DNA of 64,000 nucleotides from Hevea brasiliensis (taxonomy: Eukaryota > Streptophyta > Magnoliopsida > Malpighiales > Euphorbiaceae). Below are positions 1 to 12,753 of the stretch, piece after piece; the first letter of the stretch is position 1, and each line of letters opens with the position of its first letter. The translations under genes and the position numbers were made by a program. The notes under the pieces were generated by a model. It was not told where the DNA came from and searched no databases. It was given only the letters and a program-made list of their open reading frames with translations. The stretch is from positions 17,818,822-17,882,821 of the forward strand of contig NC_079505.1 in NCBI RefSeq assembly GCF_030052815.1, written 5' to 3'.

Positions 1-1847
1 TTGACATTGATAGGGAGTGGTCATGACTTAAGTTAAAACGAGAAATGAGTGAAACTTTATTCTTATTGTTTATGATTTACTTGTAAAAGTGCATTGGGGA
101 CACTAATTTCATTTCATGATTATTCAAATATGCTGGCAGTTCTGGAATTCTAACAATCTAGTGTTCTCTGATATATTTCATGCGTTGTTTTCCTTTTGTT
201 CAGACTGAATATGCATCGTGTGGCATGTTATTTTCTATTGCCCTTTTCATACCCACAATTTCAAACTGTAGTTTGCACTGTCTGGTGTAGTGATCTATTT
301 AGATTTGAATGTATGTACAAGAAACAAAACTATAGTAACCAAGTTTGAACAAGATGGCCACTGAGTCAATTTTGGGACTTAACGAATTCGGTTGAGAATC
401 AGAATACCCATTTTGTAGGGCATGAGTTTAAGATAATAGCACTTTTGGTGCCTAAAATTTTTATAATTTTCTATTAAGTGCCTGAATTTCTCCCTACCCC
501 CTTTTTTGCTGGTGCAATTGAATGTTTAAACTTATAAAAAATTTACAATCAAGTTTATTAGCACTTTTCTGGTTATTTGAAGTGTTGTGATTGATTAAAT
601 ATTACATACTGTTGCTTAATTTTCCATTTAAGTGCACATATGAATTATTTTAATTAGAAAATAAAATATGCGTCACGTGAGTGAGACATGACTCTCCATC
701 CCTTCCCTCCCTTCCCTTCTCCCCTGTGTCTTCTATTTCTCTCACTTTCTCTCTTTGTAAATTATGAAATGTTTTTATTTATTAGGAATTTATTTTTGGT
801 CTAAAATGAAAATAAAATTGTTCCTTCATTGAAAATTTAACCAACTTAAAACATCATCGCATAAAAGAATTGAGATTTAGGATTCAAAAATAAAGAGAGA
901 ACGAGAGTGAGAAAAACAGTCAACATGCAGGAGTATATAAGGGCTCAAGCAATGCAATGGACCAGACAATATGGGACAAGAGACAAGACAAACTAGACAA
1001 AAAGTTGTCCTGTCTTGCGTTTGACATACTCAATGGAGAAAAAAAAGGAGGATTAGATAGTTCAAAAATCTACTTGTGACTTGTCCATTGAACCAATGAA
1101 CAAATGATATATATATATTTTTTTCCATCCATTAAAGTAGCCAATATGTCTTCTTCTATGAAAAATAAAGACAAATTTTATGTTATTTTTATCCATATGA
1201 AAAGCCACTTCGTTGCAAGTTTTTCGTTTTGTTTAAAGAAAAAAAAAAAGAAAAGTTTAGGCAGTTAGAATGAAAATTGATTAATTTGGACTACTGTTTC
1301 TGAATGCCTCTATTATTGAGCTGAAAATTTTTCTGGTGAGCAGATTTATAGTGGATTTGTCACAAACCTGAATATGGACAAGGTAGTAGGTGCTAGTAAC
1401 AAAGAACTGATCAAAAGTATTGATAATAACCTCCAGTCCACTTCAGGTCTTAATGTTGAATAATTTCTTTGTGAAATTGACAGGAAATTACAGAAACCAA
1501 AAATCAGTGAAACATAATGATCATAAAATAAGATAGCAGTCTTGAAAGAAATCTTGGCTTTAAATCACTCAGAACAATTAACAAGAATGCCATAAAAATT
1601 ATAAAGGACTACCATACAAAGAAGCATTTTTGTGTGTGTGGTTAAGGAAATAATCAAATGGCTGAAATATCTACATTTAGACAAGTCTTTATGGGGAAAT
1701 CAAAGGATGATAATATAATTCAAAGCGCCCTGCTATTTTACAGATATCACAAAAAGTTGTAACAAAATTGGCATGTTTGATCCAAGGTAAACATGGGGTG
1801 CCAGCCAATTACTACTAAGTATAGGACATCAAATGTAAAGCACCTTA
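1..1847. other. 3' flank of the receptor kinase gene, no gene seen
   Basis: This AT-rich stretch lies downstream of the kinase stop codon. I found no reading frame with a recognisable domain, no RNA gene and no complete repeat. A C/T-rich run at about 690-757 is the only compositional feature. The kinase 3' UTR and poly(A) site must lie at the right-hand end, but I cannot fix them from sequence alone. Confidence 0.5.
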
Positions 1848-4800
1848 TTATTGAAGTTCTATCTCAGCATGTGGAAAACTTCCACTGTACTCAAAGAACT
1901 TTTTGTTGTCAGGGAGGTAGAGACTTCCTTTGTTTGAATCATAATGACTTGCAGAAGTAGATAGCATTTCAACATCATAGTCCAGACCAGCCTGCTCTGC
2001 TATGTTCTCTATCTCTTTGACCACCTCTCCCATTGCAGGCCTGTTGGCTCTCCATTCTTCAACACACCTGATTGCCAGATCTACAAACTTTTCTAAACCT
2101 TTCAATGTGTTGCCCACGCTAATGGCAGGATCAAGGATCTCATGGAGGTTGTATAAATCTTTTGTCTTATCCATTGCCATCCTGACCACTGTCACAATAT
2201 GTCTTCCATGGTGTATTGGATTTCTGCCAGTAACTAATTCCAACATTACCACTCCAAAACTATAAACATCGCTTTTATCAGTTAACTGCTGGGTCATGAA
2301 ATATTCAGGATCCATATAGCCCTGCACCAATAATGAGAATCTACTCTCAATGAAATTCCACATTTTGCTTATTGGAATCTTCATTAAACTCTGGCCTTTA
2401 TCCTACATGGATTTAATAAAATATTCAATTCTTAATATGTTTTAAAGACATGCAGTTGGATTTGTTTGACAAGATAATCTTGTCATTCTATTCATTGTTT
2501 TTCTTTTTTCTTTGCCTTTGAGCCAATGTCTTCCTTCATGCGCCTTGCTGCAGGATACCAGGTTATTTTTCTGCAATGATCATCTAGATAATGGAAACCC
2601 CTTAGGCTTCTGGAAATAGGATTGTGCATTCTTGTGGTGCCTTCTCAGGGTTAGGTCCGGAACTACCCACAGAGTGGTGAAAAAGAAATGATATTTGTCT
2701 TTCACAAATCTCGTTCTATTTTGTTAATATTCCTAACACTATTATTATAAAATAGTTACCAAGACTCCATTAGTGTCTGAAGAGTTTGGAAAAATGTTCT
2801 AAAAACCTTTCCTATGTATGCATTACTATGTGAAATGATTACTATCCCATGTCATTAAATGTAACTTTTATTATATCTTTTTTTCTGCAAATTGGAGGGT
2901 GGGCACTGGACAAATGCAGTGGATTTTCATCAATAAAAACATATATTTTTATCTTTTATGTATTTGGGATTTATTTGCTTCTTTTATTAAATTTTTGTAA
3001 CTGTTCTTGTTGGAGATTCTTCTCATTCTCCCATTGAGGGTTGTTGATATAGTTACATAATATTAGATGTTTTTTTTTTTTGAGCAAATAGAATTTAGTC
3101 ATATCTCAAATAATCTGGACCTTGATTCTCTATTTTCATATTTTCTTCCTTAAGAATAATGAAAAGGAAAAAAAAAAAAAAAAGAACTTGTTGGAAAGAT
3201 GATGTACTAACCATTGTGCCTTTGACCTGAGTACTAACATGACCCTCAGTGCGGTCCAAAAGCTTTGATAGACCAAAGTCAGCTACTTTTGCAGTTAATT
3301 GATCATCCAATAGAATGTTAGTTGACTTAATGTCTCTGTGGATGATGGGTGGGTTGGCAAGCTCATGCAAATAAGCGAGACCTCTGGCTGAGTCAAGGGC
3401 TATTCGAAGTCTCCTTGCCCAACCTAACTGGATACCTGACTTACCTGCATAATTCATTAGTTGATTGTCAAATGAAAAACTGGGAATTGCATTAAAATTT
3501 GTAATGCTCCGGATAAAAGGAGTCTTTTGATTTTGATGTGGCCTTTTGCGCATGGAATAACACGTCTTTTAAAAATTTGTCACTGGCCAGGTGCCTTATT
3601 TTCAGTTTTATTTTGTTTTTACTGGGATTGGTTTCGTACCTAATATAAATTCATCTGGTCTGCAGTTTTCTGATCTGGTGTAGTGGAAGGAATGAGGGGT
3701 TAATGAGGAAGTCCCCAGTATGGTAGGAGATCCTAAATTGAAGAGAGTTAACTAGGGTTGCAAACTACTTCTTTCACAATTGATTGCGTGACAATTGACA
3801 AACTAAGCAACTCTATCTTATACAGGAGCTCATTAACATTTTAAGCAAAGCTGGAGTAGAACTCTAGTTGGCTTGATAGGCTCATTAGTAGTTGAGGTTT
3901 AATGCACATGAGGCATGGTTTGATTTAAGTTGTAAAACTATTCTCTTATATTGATGATTATTATGATACTTATTCAGTAAGGATAGCCATTTGATTTACC
4001 TTTTGTGAATTCAGAAACTGAGTCTCAACAAGTACTGATATTCATTTTAAGAGGTGTTTTGAAGATACCTGAAATGCTATCCTTTAGATTACCATTTGAA
4101 ATATGCTCATAGACCAGCATCTGTTCATCTAGCTCATAACAGAAACCCACTAGGCTGACTAGATTCTTGTGATGAACCCTTGATAGAAGCTCAATCTCAG
4201 TTTTGAACTCAACATTACCCTGCAATGACCCTTGTTGAGCTCTCTTTATAGCAACTACTTTCCCACCAGTAAGAATTCCTCGATAAACCTGAGGACACAT
4301 TGCAAATTGGATGCCAAAAATTGGATGAGAAAGAATTTTGCTCAACAACATATTAAATAAAAATAGAAAAACATGCTATCATTTTAAATATGATTACTAG
4401 TCCTTCTGTCTGACAGTGGTAGTGCTCAAATATTTTGATCCTCAACTCAACTAAGTCTTTATCTCAAAAATTTGGGATCGGCTATATGGATTCGCTTTCT
4501 CCACTCTAAATGATTTTGGGTTAAATCCTCAGAAATGTGTAATGCTTCTAGGTGATGTTGTACTACTCTCATCCAAGTTAATTTAGGTTTACCCCTTTTT
4601 TTTTCTATCCTCTAATCTAATGTGCTCTACTTGTCTAACTGGAGCCTTTGTATGTCTACGCTTCACATGACCAAACCACCTCAATCTCTCTTCTCTCAAC
4701 TTATCCTCAATTGGCACCACTCCTATCTTTTCTCTAATACTCTCATTACGGACTTTATCTAGTCTATTATGGCCACTCATCCACCTTAACATTCTCATCT

Positions 4801-7800
4801 ATGCAACTCTTATCTTAGACGTATACGACTACTTCAGTGTCCAACACTCACTACTATATAACATGGCCGGTCGTATGGCTGTGCGGTAAAATTTTCTTTT
4901 CAACTTATTGGGAATATTTAAAGTGATTACTTTGAGACAGTACCACTCCATCCAAACTAACTCCTTCCCTATCACCAGTTTGGCCTTCACTGAACTTGCA
5001 ATGTATGTATTCTGTATTCGTTCTACTTAACTTACCCTAACGTGTTGTTGCTACTGCCACTACATACCTTAACGTGACAGAACAGAAACAAATTTATCAG
5101 CAGTGCCTTAGTATTGATATTGTTTATAAGGTTCTGAAAAAGATGCCATACATCCAAGAAGTAATAGCAGGTGATGTTTTAGTAAACTAACTACACCCTC
5201 AAAAACTAGTTTGGCTTTTAAAATGTATTTTTTCGGTGCTTATTTTGCTAATTATAAACTTTTTTTTTTATGAAAATTTAAATATCTTGTGCCATTATGT
5301 TGTTGGGTTTGAGTGAGAAGTGAAGTGAAAATCAACCATTTGAAAACCTTGGCTAAGTGAAGAATATATGTGTGGGAAGGACCTCATAGTTCCCTCACCA
5401 GGCCTTGCAGATCCTCTCCAGAATTGTGAGCCCCTGTCTTAATCTATGTAAACCATCTGTTTCCCTTTTACTACTTCCCAGAAAGAATTAGGAAGATAAA
5501 AAAAAAAAAATCCATGCCAATATATTAACTTACCTTCCCATATCCCCCAATTCCAATAATGTTGGCATCTGAAAAATTGTTAGTGCATTTTTTAAGCTCT
5601 TCAAAGGTGAAACATCTCACTCCATTTATTTGTGGACGGCTTAGAGCACTTTCATTTCGGTCCCAGGATGCTGCATGTGTACAAAAAAGGAATAGTGAGC
5701 AATTTCATGGGGTTCCCTATCATAAAGTTGGGAAATCTTGGTTTTTCATTACCAAATGGATCTCTTAGACGGATAGCTGCCTCAGTAGCTGTATCAGCTT
5801 TTCTTCTTTGTTTGAATGCATAAATTCCGGCCACAAGTAATAGCAGCACTAGTATAGAACTACCAATGGCTGCTCCAATGATGATTCCTTTATTTGATGA
5901 TTTGTTTGGTCCTGCACAGCATTCATGCATTACATTGAGCTAGATGGTCAAAAATTTCTGAGGGCTAATTTTATGGTGTACAAGAATTTGGAGTGTTTTG
6001 AATCTCAGTTGTTTGGACTCGAAACTCTTGAATCTTAATAGTACTGTAGACTAGTTTCTTAGAATTGGCATATTCTGTTATGTTTCGGAGACTGTAAAAT
6101 CTATGTGAACAAACACTAGTTTAGTTCACGCATAATATAGTTTACCTGAAAAATAATCATTGTTATCAAGAGTGAAACAGAATGGTCCGAAAGAACTTGG
6201 ACGCTGGAAAAATGTTAGGTTGTTCAGCTGAGATGTAATCATAGAAAATCCTGTTCTGTTAAAACTGTCATTATTAGATGGAAAGACTTCTATCCTCAAG
6301 TCTAGGTAATCATACTCATCCTTGATTGGGTCACTTAGAGCAATTGAATCCACAGGAAACTGATTAGATTGAAAGGCATCCATCATTAAGGCTTGTAGAG
6401 AAATGTGGTAGCTTGCATTTCCCAAGTCTGAGAAGGAAGTAGATCTGAAGTGCATAGTTCCTGTGATTGGATATGCACATTTACAATTGGGACTGCTAAT
6501 TTGATTTGAATTGCAGTCATGTTGGACACAATTGTTTGGAGGTGTAGAGTATGAAGTTTTTGGCTGTTGCAGAAGTGAGCAGTAGTTTTCTGTTGATCCT
6601 CTCGTTGCACAAAATAGATTACCCTTTAGCCTGAAGAAAATTGTATAGATTACAAAAATGACATAATTGTAATACATGATCTGTACATTAGCATACAAAG
6701 GCCAATAAAACAGCAAGTTCCTATGGGTAGTTTTGGGAATAAAAGGCAAAACATTTCAAAGAATGTTACTTACATAAGTGTTTTGCTGTATCCTGAACCT
6801 TGTGCAAACTCAGTAATGGAATTATTCTGCAAATCAATGACTTCCAACTGTGTGCCATAGTTGGTGCCAATGTCCAAGGTGCCATTTAGCTTGTTGTTGC
6901 TCAATACACTGTTGCCATAAATCATACTAATCAGCTCTCAGTTTACCATGTAGATAAATTTTGCAGTTTTTCAGTTGCTTTCCTTATGATTCAATGATTG
7001 GAATGTCGTGCTACTAGAGAACACGTTGATACTTACACTGATTGTATTTGGGCAACACTAAAGATACTGTCTGGTATTTGGCCTTGAAGTTGTGTGCGCT
7101 CCATTATTCTGCCAGTAAAATTTTTGCTTATTATATTAGTAAACAATTTTATACTTATTGTTCTGTATGCCGTCTCATATTGCTATGCTGGATTGAGTTA
7201 GCGTGTGTGGCTGTGTGCCTATGTGTGTGGCAGAGGGAAAGAGAAATATACAATGATGTCAAGGATTGTAAGCTTGAAAACCATGGTGGAATAGATGATG
7301 CATCAAAACTATTATTGCTCATGTCCCTGCAAAACAAAAATGGGTCAATAAATAAAAATGCTTAGTATTGTCGCACAAGTGTTCCGGCATATGATAAAAA
7401 GAGCTGCAAAACTCATTTTTTTATAATAATGCACTTTAGGTATTTAGTGTTTGCAGATGATCTTGCAGAAACAGGGCTACTTACACATATGTGACTAGGT
7501 TCATACCACTAAGGTCGGGCATGGGGCCAGTCAGTTTATTGTTAGACAAGTATCTGAGAACAATTAACTGAAATTATTATTGAGAAAGCATGGAACCAAT
7601 AGTGGATAACCTAAAATTCTTAGGAGCTAGCAGAGAAACTTTTATTTTAGTAGAAACTTCTATTTGTGTTCTTACAGCTGGGACAGATTTGTTAGGCCTG
7701 TGAAGTTCAGCAGAACGGGTCCATTTAATGAGTTCCTATCCAAGCGTCTGTTGCCAGAAAACAAAAAGAAAAAAAAAATTCAAAGTTACTGATAGCTGTG

Positions 7801-10800
7801 GTGCAGAAAGGGCACAACCTGAAACAGTTATGTTATTAGGAGTACTCACATCAGTTCCAATGATCGTACCAGTTCTAGGGAGGATGGGATGCTGCCACTT
7901 AGTTGATTGCTGTCTAAAAGCCTGCTCAAAGTCATAAGATAAGAAACATCAACTAAATGATCCTTATTCCTCTGATGGATAAAGCAACAAGTTTGCATCC
8001 TTTAACACTATTTCACTTAATTCCGTAATTTTCTCCTTTTCAGAAGAAGGCTATTCTGGATTAGGAATGCAAACTAAAGATAGTTAGGATGTATTGAAAA
8101 GTAAATAAAGCTTAGCTCATTAATTTCCAAATGTGCCTTACTCTGCAGGAGAATAAACCTAGTCTTTACAAATACTAGTGTTATATATTTTCAGTTTTTT
8201 AGATTTCAGGGTAATACTTTGCCTGCCATCATAGAACATCGTATATTGTGGTCTTATCTGCATGATGTTTCTTTCTAAATTTCATAAACTCCAACCTTCT
8301 CCTCTCCCTCTGGAATATGTTTTATGCCATCTAAAGCATGAATTATTATTATTATTATTATTATTATTATTTTAAAGAATGCGAGCAAAAGTAAACACTG
8401 AATCATGAGAATTGAGAAGTTTAATCTTGGTAACTCTTTGACGGGCATTGCTTTAAATTAGCTCAGTTGGAATGCTAGGTAACCTCCTGAATATAGAAAA
8501 CTTTTCTGCAGGCTAACCTTGGACCTGTGGCATAAATTATTTTTTCGCAGAAGATACACATAGGAGGATGCTTCTGGAAAGAAGAATAAAGCCCAGCAGC
8601 TCAGGAAGGCAAATTTTTACTATGCAGTTAGAGATTTGTTCATGGTCAAGTTTACACAACTTTATTCTTCTTCATAATTCATTACTAAGATGATGCTTCT
8701 GAAATTTGTGAGGATGTAGAACCTAGTAATTGCAACTTCTTTATCTTTTGTCCTTATTCCTTGCGGCTTCTCACTTCCCTCTTTTGTTAAACAGTTAGGG
8801 ATATAAGGTTGTGAAGTGACTTACTCATAAAAAATGTCTTTGGCTAAAGTTGGACAACCAGGACTGGCAGCCCCTTCATTTAATCTAGATGTGGCCCTAG
8901 CTTTAGTATGTTCTTATTAAATAGAAGCTAATGACTGAAATCCAAGCACCTGTGCTTTGCAGTCCAAGGACTTGGTTCTAGTTCTACTTCTTCAGTCCTA
9001 AGCCTTTCTGATACAGAAGTTCAAGGGATAGAAAAAAATGCAATCTGACAACGAGTACTAAATATGTAGTTTCTATATCTTCAAGAACATAGCAGTTGTG
9101 AAATTTGCTATTTTCTTACATTTGTAGGCTGTTTATGAAGTAGGAAAATGGCACATTCATTGTGAGATAGTCACATTTGTATTTTTCATCTATCTACATG
9201 CAGATTAGCAATTTGATCCTGTGTATAGCTGATCGGTAGAACTTACACATGTATCAATGTCATGCTTGAGCTGAATAATTTGGGTGGAATTGTGCCTGTG
9301 AGCTGATTTTGTCCAAGATGACTGCAAATAATGATCAAGTCGCCAATCATTATGTTGGAGAAAATAGAGGACTATAAAATTAAGATATGACCGAATATAC
9401 TTGGTTACATACAAGTGTCCTGTATTTACTAGCAAATCCAAACCAGGTGAAGTCTCATTAGAGACTGGAATTGTTCCTGTGAGCTTATTGTCGGTTATAT
9501 CCAGCCAATCCAGATTCAACAGATTGCCAATAGAAGGTGGTATTTCGCCATTGAATTTGTTAGAAGCTAAAGATCTGCAAAGAATTGAAAAAAGAGGGGT
9601 TCTAAAAATATGAAAAATCCACAGGTGCAATGTAGGTTCAAGTTTTATCTATGAATTTGCATAGATCATCTGAAAAAAAAAAAAGAATTTTTTAGATTGT
9701 GTTCCAATTAATCAAAAGACATCTTGAGTTGGCAGAATTGCTTCTCATTACATGTCTGCAATTTTGTGACCTCCATAAATAATAGCAAGATGAATACCAT
9801 AGTAGAAGTCCTTACAATGAGATAAGCTTTGTTAGAGATCCTATTGTGTTGGGAATTGGACCAACAAAACTGCAACCAACCAGGGATCTGGCATGAAAAA
9901 GAAAATTAGGCAGTGAAGCATGAGGTTGTACCTCCATAAGTTGGAAGAATAACAATTTTCTTACAGGTATACAAGGTTCTTCAAATTTCCAATTGCTGGT
10001 GGAAGAGTTCCTTTCAAACCCATATTTTGAGATAAATCCCTACATGTGGAAACTGATAATCAGGGCATCGTATCATCATATAAATATTCATCTTTGAAAT
10101 GCTTCACATGCTCTGGTGGGTTATTCAAGTGTTACTGGTGTTCATTGCAAAATGCTAGGAGTTCTTCCACCTGATGGTTTCTAAGGCATAATAGCTGGTT
10201 CTTGGATGCTGTGATAAATAGTATGTGCTTGTTTGCATATACCTGTACATAATATTTCTAGCATTTCATATCTGGGTATGTACATACACGCGCATAGAAA
10301 TATTGCAATGCATAAATCTCTTCTATTGCAGATTGATTGTGAGAATCCATGGTAAGTTGGTAACAGGAGTCCATATTTGCTCCTCTTACCATTGTCAAGC
10401 CTGCTGAGCTGTGTAGTCTACTATGATTATATTGTAATGGCAAAAGAACATCGGAGAAGTGTAAATAGAAAGAACTTTTTAAGTGGATTATCAAGAACCT
10501 ATTGATGTATGGGGATGAGAAAAGCGAGGAGAAGTAGAGAACCTACAGATTTTGTAGCTTGGGTAAATTTCCAATGTCTGCTGTCAGTGTTCCCGTCAAA
10601 CCCATGCCTGACAATACTCTTAAAATGGCAAGTGTTCAGTTTAGCCATAAGCACTTGATAAAGAGGAAATCAGGCTAATGAATGAGAAAAGGAGAACAAG
10701 TGTGTTACATGGATGTGATACGTGAATTGGAGCATTGTATTCCGTCCCAAATGCCCCCACAAGGATCAATGCCGATCCAATTGGGTGGTGTGTTCTGCCA

Positions 10801-11329
10801 GTTACTCTTGACAGCAGACAGAGCAGCGACTGCATCAGGTATCAGAAATAGGTTAAACACTTAAAATGAATTCTCAATACAGAACACATGGGTGCAGGCA
10901 GATAAATGTTGCTCAGGAATTTGATGAATTTGTAAGTATATTTACACTGAGCTTGATTTGAAATTCATGCAAGGTATTATCAATACGCGGTTAAGAGGTT
11001 TGGTAGCTGCAAGGCTTTCCATTAATTCTGGATTGTGCATGCAAATTCATGAGCTCATATTTTATGTACTTCATATAAGTTCCTTCGTGATCTCAAACTA
11101 TTATTCTGTGCAGCATTTGAAGATAGAAAATTTTGGCTTTCTCCATAATGAATTGATGGAACCCATTAATTGCAAAAATGGAGTTGACCCCAATAAGTTT
11201 GGATGTTAAAATGATAGTTAAAAGTGACTTACAGTCATGAGGATCTGTAACTGCTGCTATAAGGAAAACTTGAAGGCACATAATCAGCAAGAAAATCTGT
11301 TTTCCTAGATCCATTTGTAGAGACCTCAC
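1848..11329 (-). CDS. LRR-VIII-1 receptor-like kinase, HPCA1/At5g49770-like, 19 exons
   Basis: The protein is a plasma-membrane receptor kinase of about 958 residues. Exons on the minus strand, all GT-AG and in frame: 11233-11329, 10709-10829, 10547-10618, 9965-10039, 9816-9887, 9413-9574, 9247-9321, 7850-7921, 7676-7747, 7485-7553, 7252-7326, 7037-7108, 6774-6908, 6146-6630, 5753-5911, 5534-5670, 4069-4288, 3212-3444, 1848-2321. Most LRR exons are 69-75 bp, one repeat each. Order: signal peptide, N-terminal cap, LRRs (residues about 70-390), Cys-rich juxtamembrane region, one membrane helix (about 560-584), kinase (about 625-900), short tail. Kinase motifs are present: [15 protein letters not shown] (K about 665), HRD (D about 761), DFG (D about 779), GYMDPEY. 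Family members sense extracellular cues; HPCA1 senses H2O2. Exact ligand here is unknown. No premature stop is seen. The exon 3 acceptor was chosen because it restores frame and a 72-bp LRR exon. Confidence 0.93.
4440..5000 (-). mobile_element. RTE-type LINE 3' fragment inside kinase intron 16
   Basis: Inside the 1245-bp intron between exons 16 and 17, the minus strand encodes decayed pieces of a non-LTR reverse transcriptase C-terminus: [13 protein letters not shown], then [19 protein letters not shown] and [10 protein letters not shown]. These are hallmark motifs of the plant RTE-clade LINE C-terminal region. In-frame stops break the reading frame. The 3' tail reads gacttagttgagttgag, the usual end of these elements. 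It is 5'-truncated and in the same orientation as the gene, so the intron can still be spliced. Confidence 0.8.
5753..5911 (-). other. Transmembrane helix and basic stop-transfer (exon 15)
   Basis: Exon 15 encodes GPNKSSNKG, then a membrane helix of about 24 residues rich in Ile, Leu, Val and Ala, then the basic stop KQRRK. This orientation puts the LRRs outside and the kinase in the cytosol. The donor is CCATTTG|GTAATG. The following intron is only 82 bp, and reading through it would end in a stop near 5652. Confidence 0.85.
6146..6630 (-). other. Extracellular Cys-rich juxtamembrane region (exon 14)
   Basis: Exon 14 encodes the segment between the last LRR and the membrane helix. It contains six Cys, ending with NNCVQHDC, then NCKCAYP about ten residues on. 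In HPCA1 two Cys pairs in this region are reported as the peroxide-sensing residues. The C-x-C followed by AYP is the family-typical motif. Several N-x-S/T sites are present. Whether this paralogue senses peroxide is inference. Confidence 0.75.
8344..8373. repeat. (ATT)n microsatellite in kinase intron 7
   Basis: About ten ATT units lie within the 1325-bp intron between exons 7 and 8 (7922-9246). Nothing else recognisable is seen in that intron. Confidence 0.9.
10709..11329 (-). other. Signal peptide and LRR N-terminal cap (exons 1-2)
   Basis: Exon 1 (11233-11329) starts [11 protein letters not shown] and continues into a hydrophobic run, [16 protein letters not shown], then TDPHD, which is a typical cleavable signal peptide followed by the mature N-terminus. 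A second Met at residue 6 is an alternative start. Exon 2 (10709-10829) encodes the N-terminal cap with an NW...DPCGG...W.GI.CSNSRI pattern. This cap is usual for the family and carries two Cys that pair in related LRR kinases. Confidence 0.85.
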
Positions 11330-11829
11330 TACTTTCTTTCAGTTTCCAAAGCTTAATACAGAATCCTAGTACATCTGACCATCCAATACTACCCAGATTC
11401 TAGACAAGCACTACCTGGGTGCCAATTCCTGCTTAAAAAGGGCAGCCATACCTCTGTGACATGTTCAAAACATCTGGAAATATTCTATGTTTTGCAATTT
11501 CAACCCCAAAATGAAGTTTCTCTTGGATAAAAGTTCAACAAGTGGCGAATGTTAAATCATACAATCATTTTCACTACTTTAAATTTCAAGATTTTTATAT
11601 TCTCATAATATATTAAATAAATATAATATATTCAAACATTTTTTATTTGGTTACATTAATAATATTCTAAAAAATAATATTAATGAACTGAAAGCAATGC
11701 TGAGGGCTTACAGCTCCTTGAACCCCACAAGTAACGTTCATGCTGAATTTCGCATTATCAATGTCATTTTATGGGAAGATTATAGTAGCTTGCAGTGCAG
11801 ATAAAAATAATGTTTCAAATGGCAGAAAT
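11330..11829. other. Upstream flank of the kinase gene (promoter side)
   Basis: This is the 500 bp 5' of the kinase start. I cannot assign a TATA box or transcription start with confidence. The part from about 11555 to 11829 is a copy of sequence that recurs in two pieces at about 17660-17812 and 19192-19262, so at least half of this flank is repetitive DNA. Confidence 0.5.
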
Positions 11830-12753
11830 TAATGTTGGCTAGAGGGGACCATCCCCTTTCATTTTTCATAAGCTTTCACAGCCTTAAAGCAAGCTTAGCG
11901 TTAGCTCAACTCGAATATTATAGATGAGTTTGAATAAGTCTACCTTGATTTTAATATATTTAATGTGTTAAATTCAAATTATAATATTAAATCTCAAAAA
12001 GACTGAAAATGATAAGACAATGTTGGAATTTGGAATTCTATTATAACAAGCATGTAAATTTAATGTTGGGTAAAGGGGACCATCCCCTTTCATTTTTCAT
12101 AAGCTTTCACAGCCTTAAAGCAAGCTTAGCGTTAGCTCAACTCGAATATTATAGATGAGTTTGAATAAGTCTACATTGATTTTAATATATTTAATGTGTT
12201 AAATTCAAATTATAATATTAAATATCAAAAAGACTGAAAATGATAAGATAATGTTGGAATTTGGAATTCTATTATAACAAGCATGTAAATTTAATGTTGG
12301 GTAAAGGGGACCATCCCCTTTCATTTTTCATAAGCTTTCACAGCCTTAAAGCAAGCTTAGCGTTAGCTCAACTCGAATATTATAGATGAGTTTGAATAAG
12401 TCTACCTTGATTTTAATATATTTAATGTGTTAAATTCAAATTATAATATTAAATCTCAAAAAGACTGAAAATGATAAGACAATGTTGGAATTTGGAATTC
12501 TATTATAACAAGCATGTAAATTTAATGTTGGGTAAAGGGGACCATCCCCTTTCATTTTTCATAAGCTTTCACAGCCTTAAAGCAAGCTTAGCGTTAGCTC
12601 AACTCGAATATTATAGATGAGTTTGAATAAGTCTACCTTGATTTTAATATATTTAATGTGTTAAATTCAAATTATAATATTAAATCTCAAAAAGACTGAA
12701 AATGATAAGACAATGTTTGAATTTGGAATTCTATTATAACAAGCATGTAAATT
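11830..12753. repeat. Four tandem copies of a 231-bp unit
   Basis: Copies start at about 11830, 12061, 12292 and 12523 and each begins taatgttgg followed by a gggaccatcccc motif. They differ by only a few substitutions; the first copy has ggctagagg where the others have gggtaaagg. Each unit contains two HindIII-like aagctt-type motifs and a direct gcttagcgttagctc segment. No coding potential is seen. The near identity points to recent tandem amplification. The array sits about 500 bp upstream of the kinase start codon. Confidence 0.95.

Noticed and set aside
2002..2265. Plus-strand open frame opposite kinase exon 19
   Set aside because: It is a shadow of the conserved kinase exon on the other strand.
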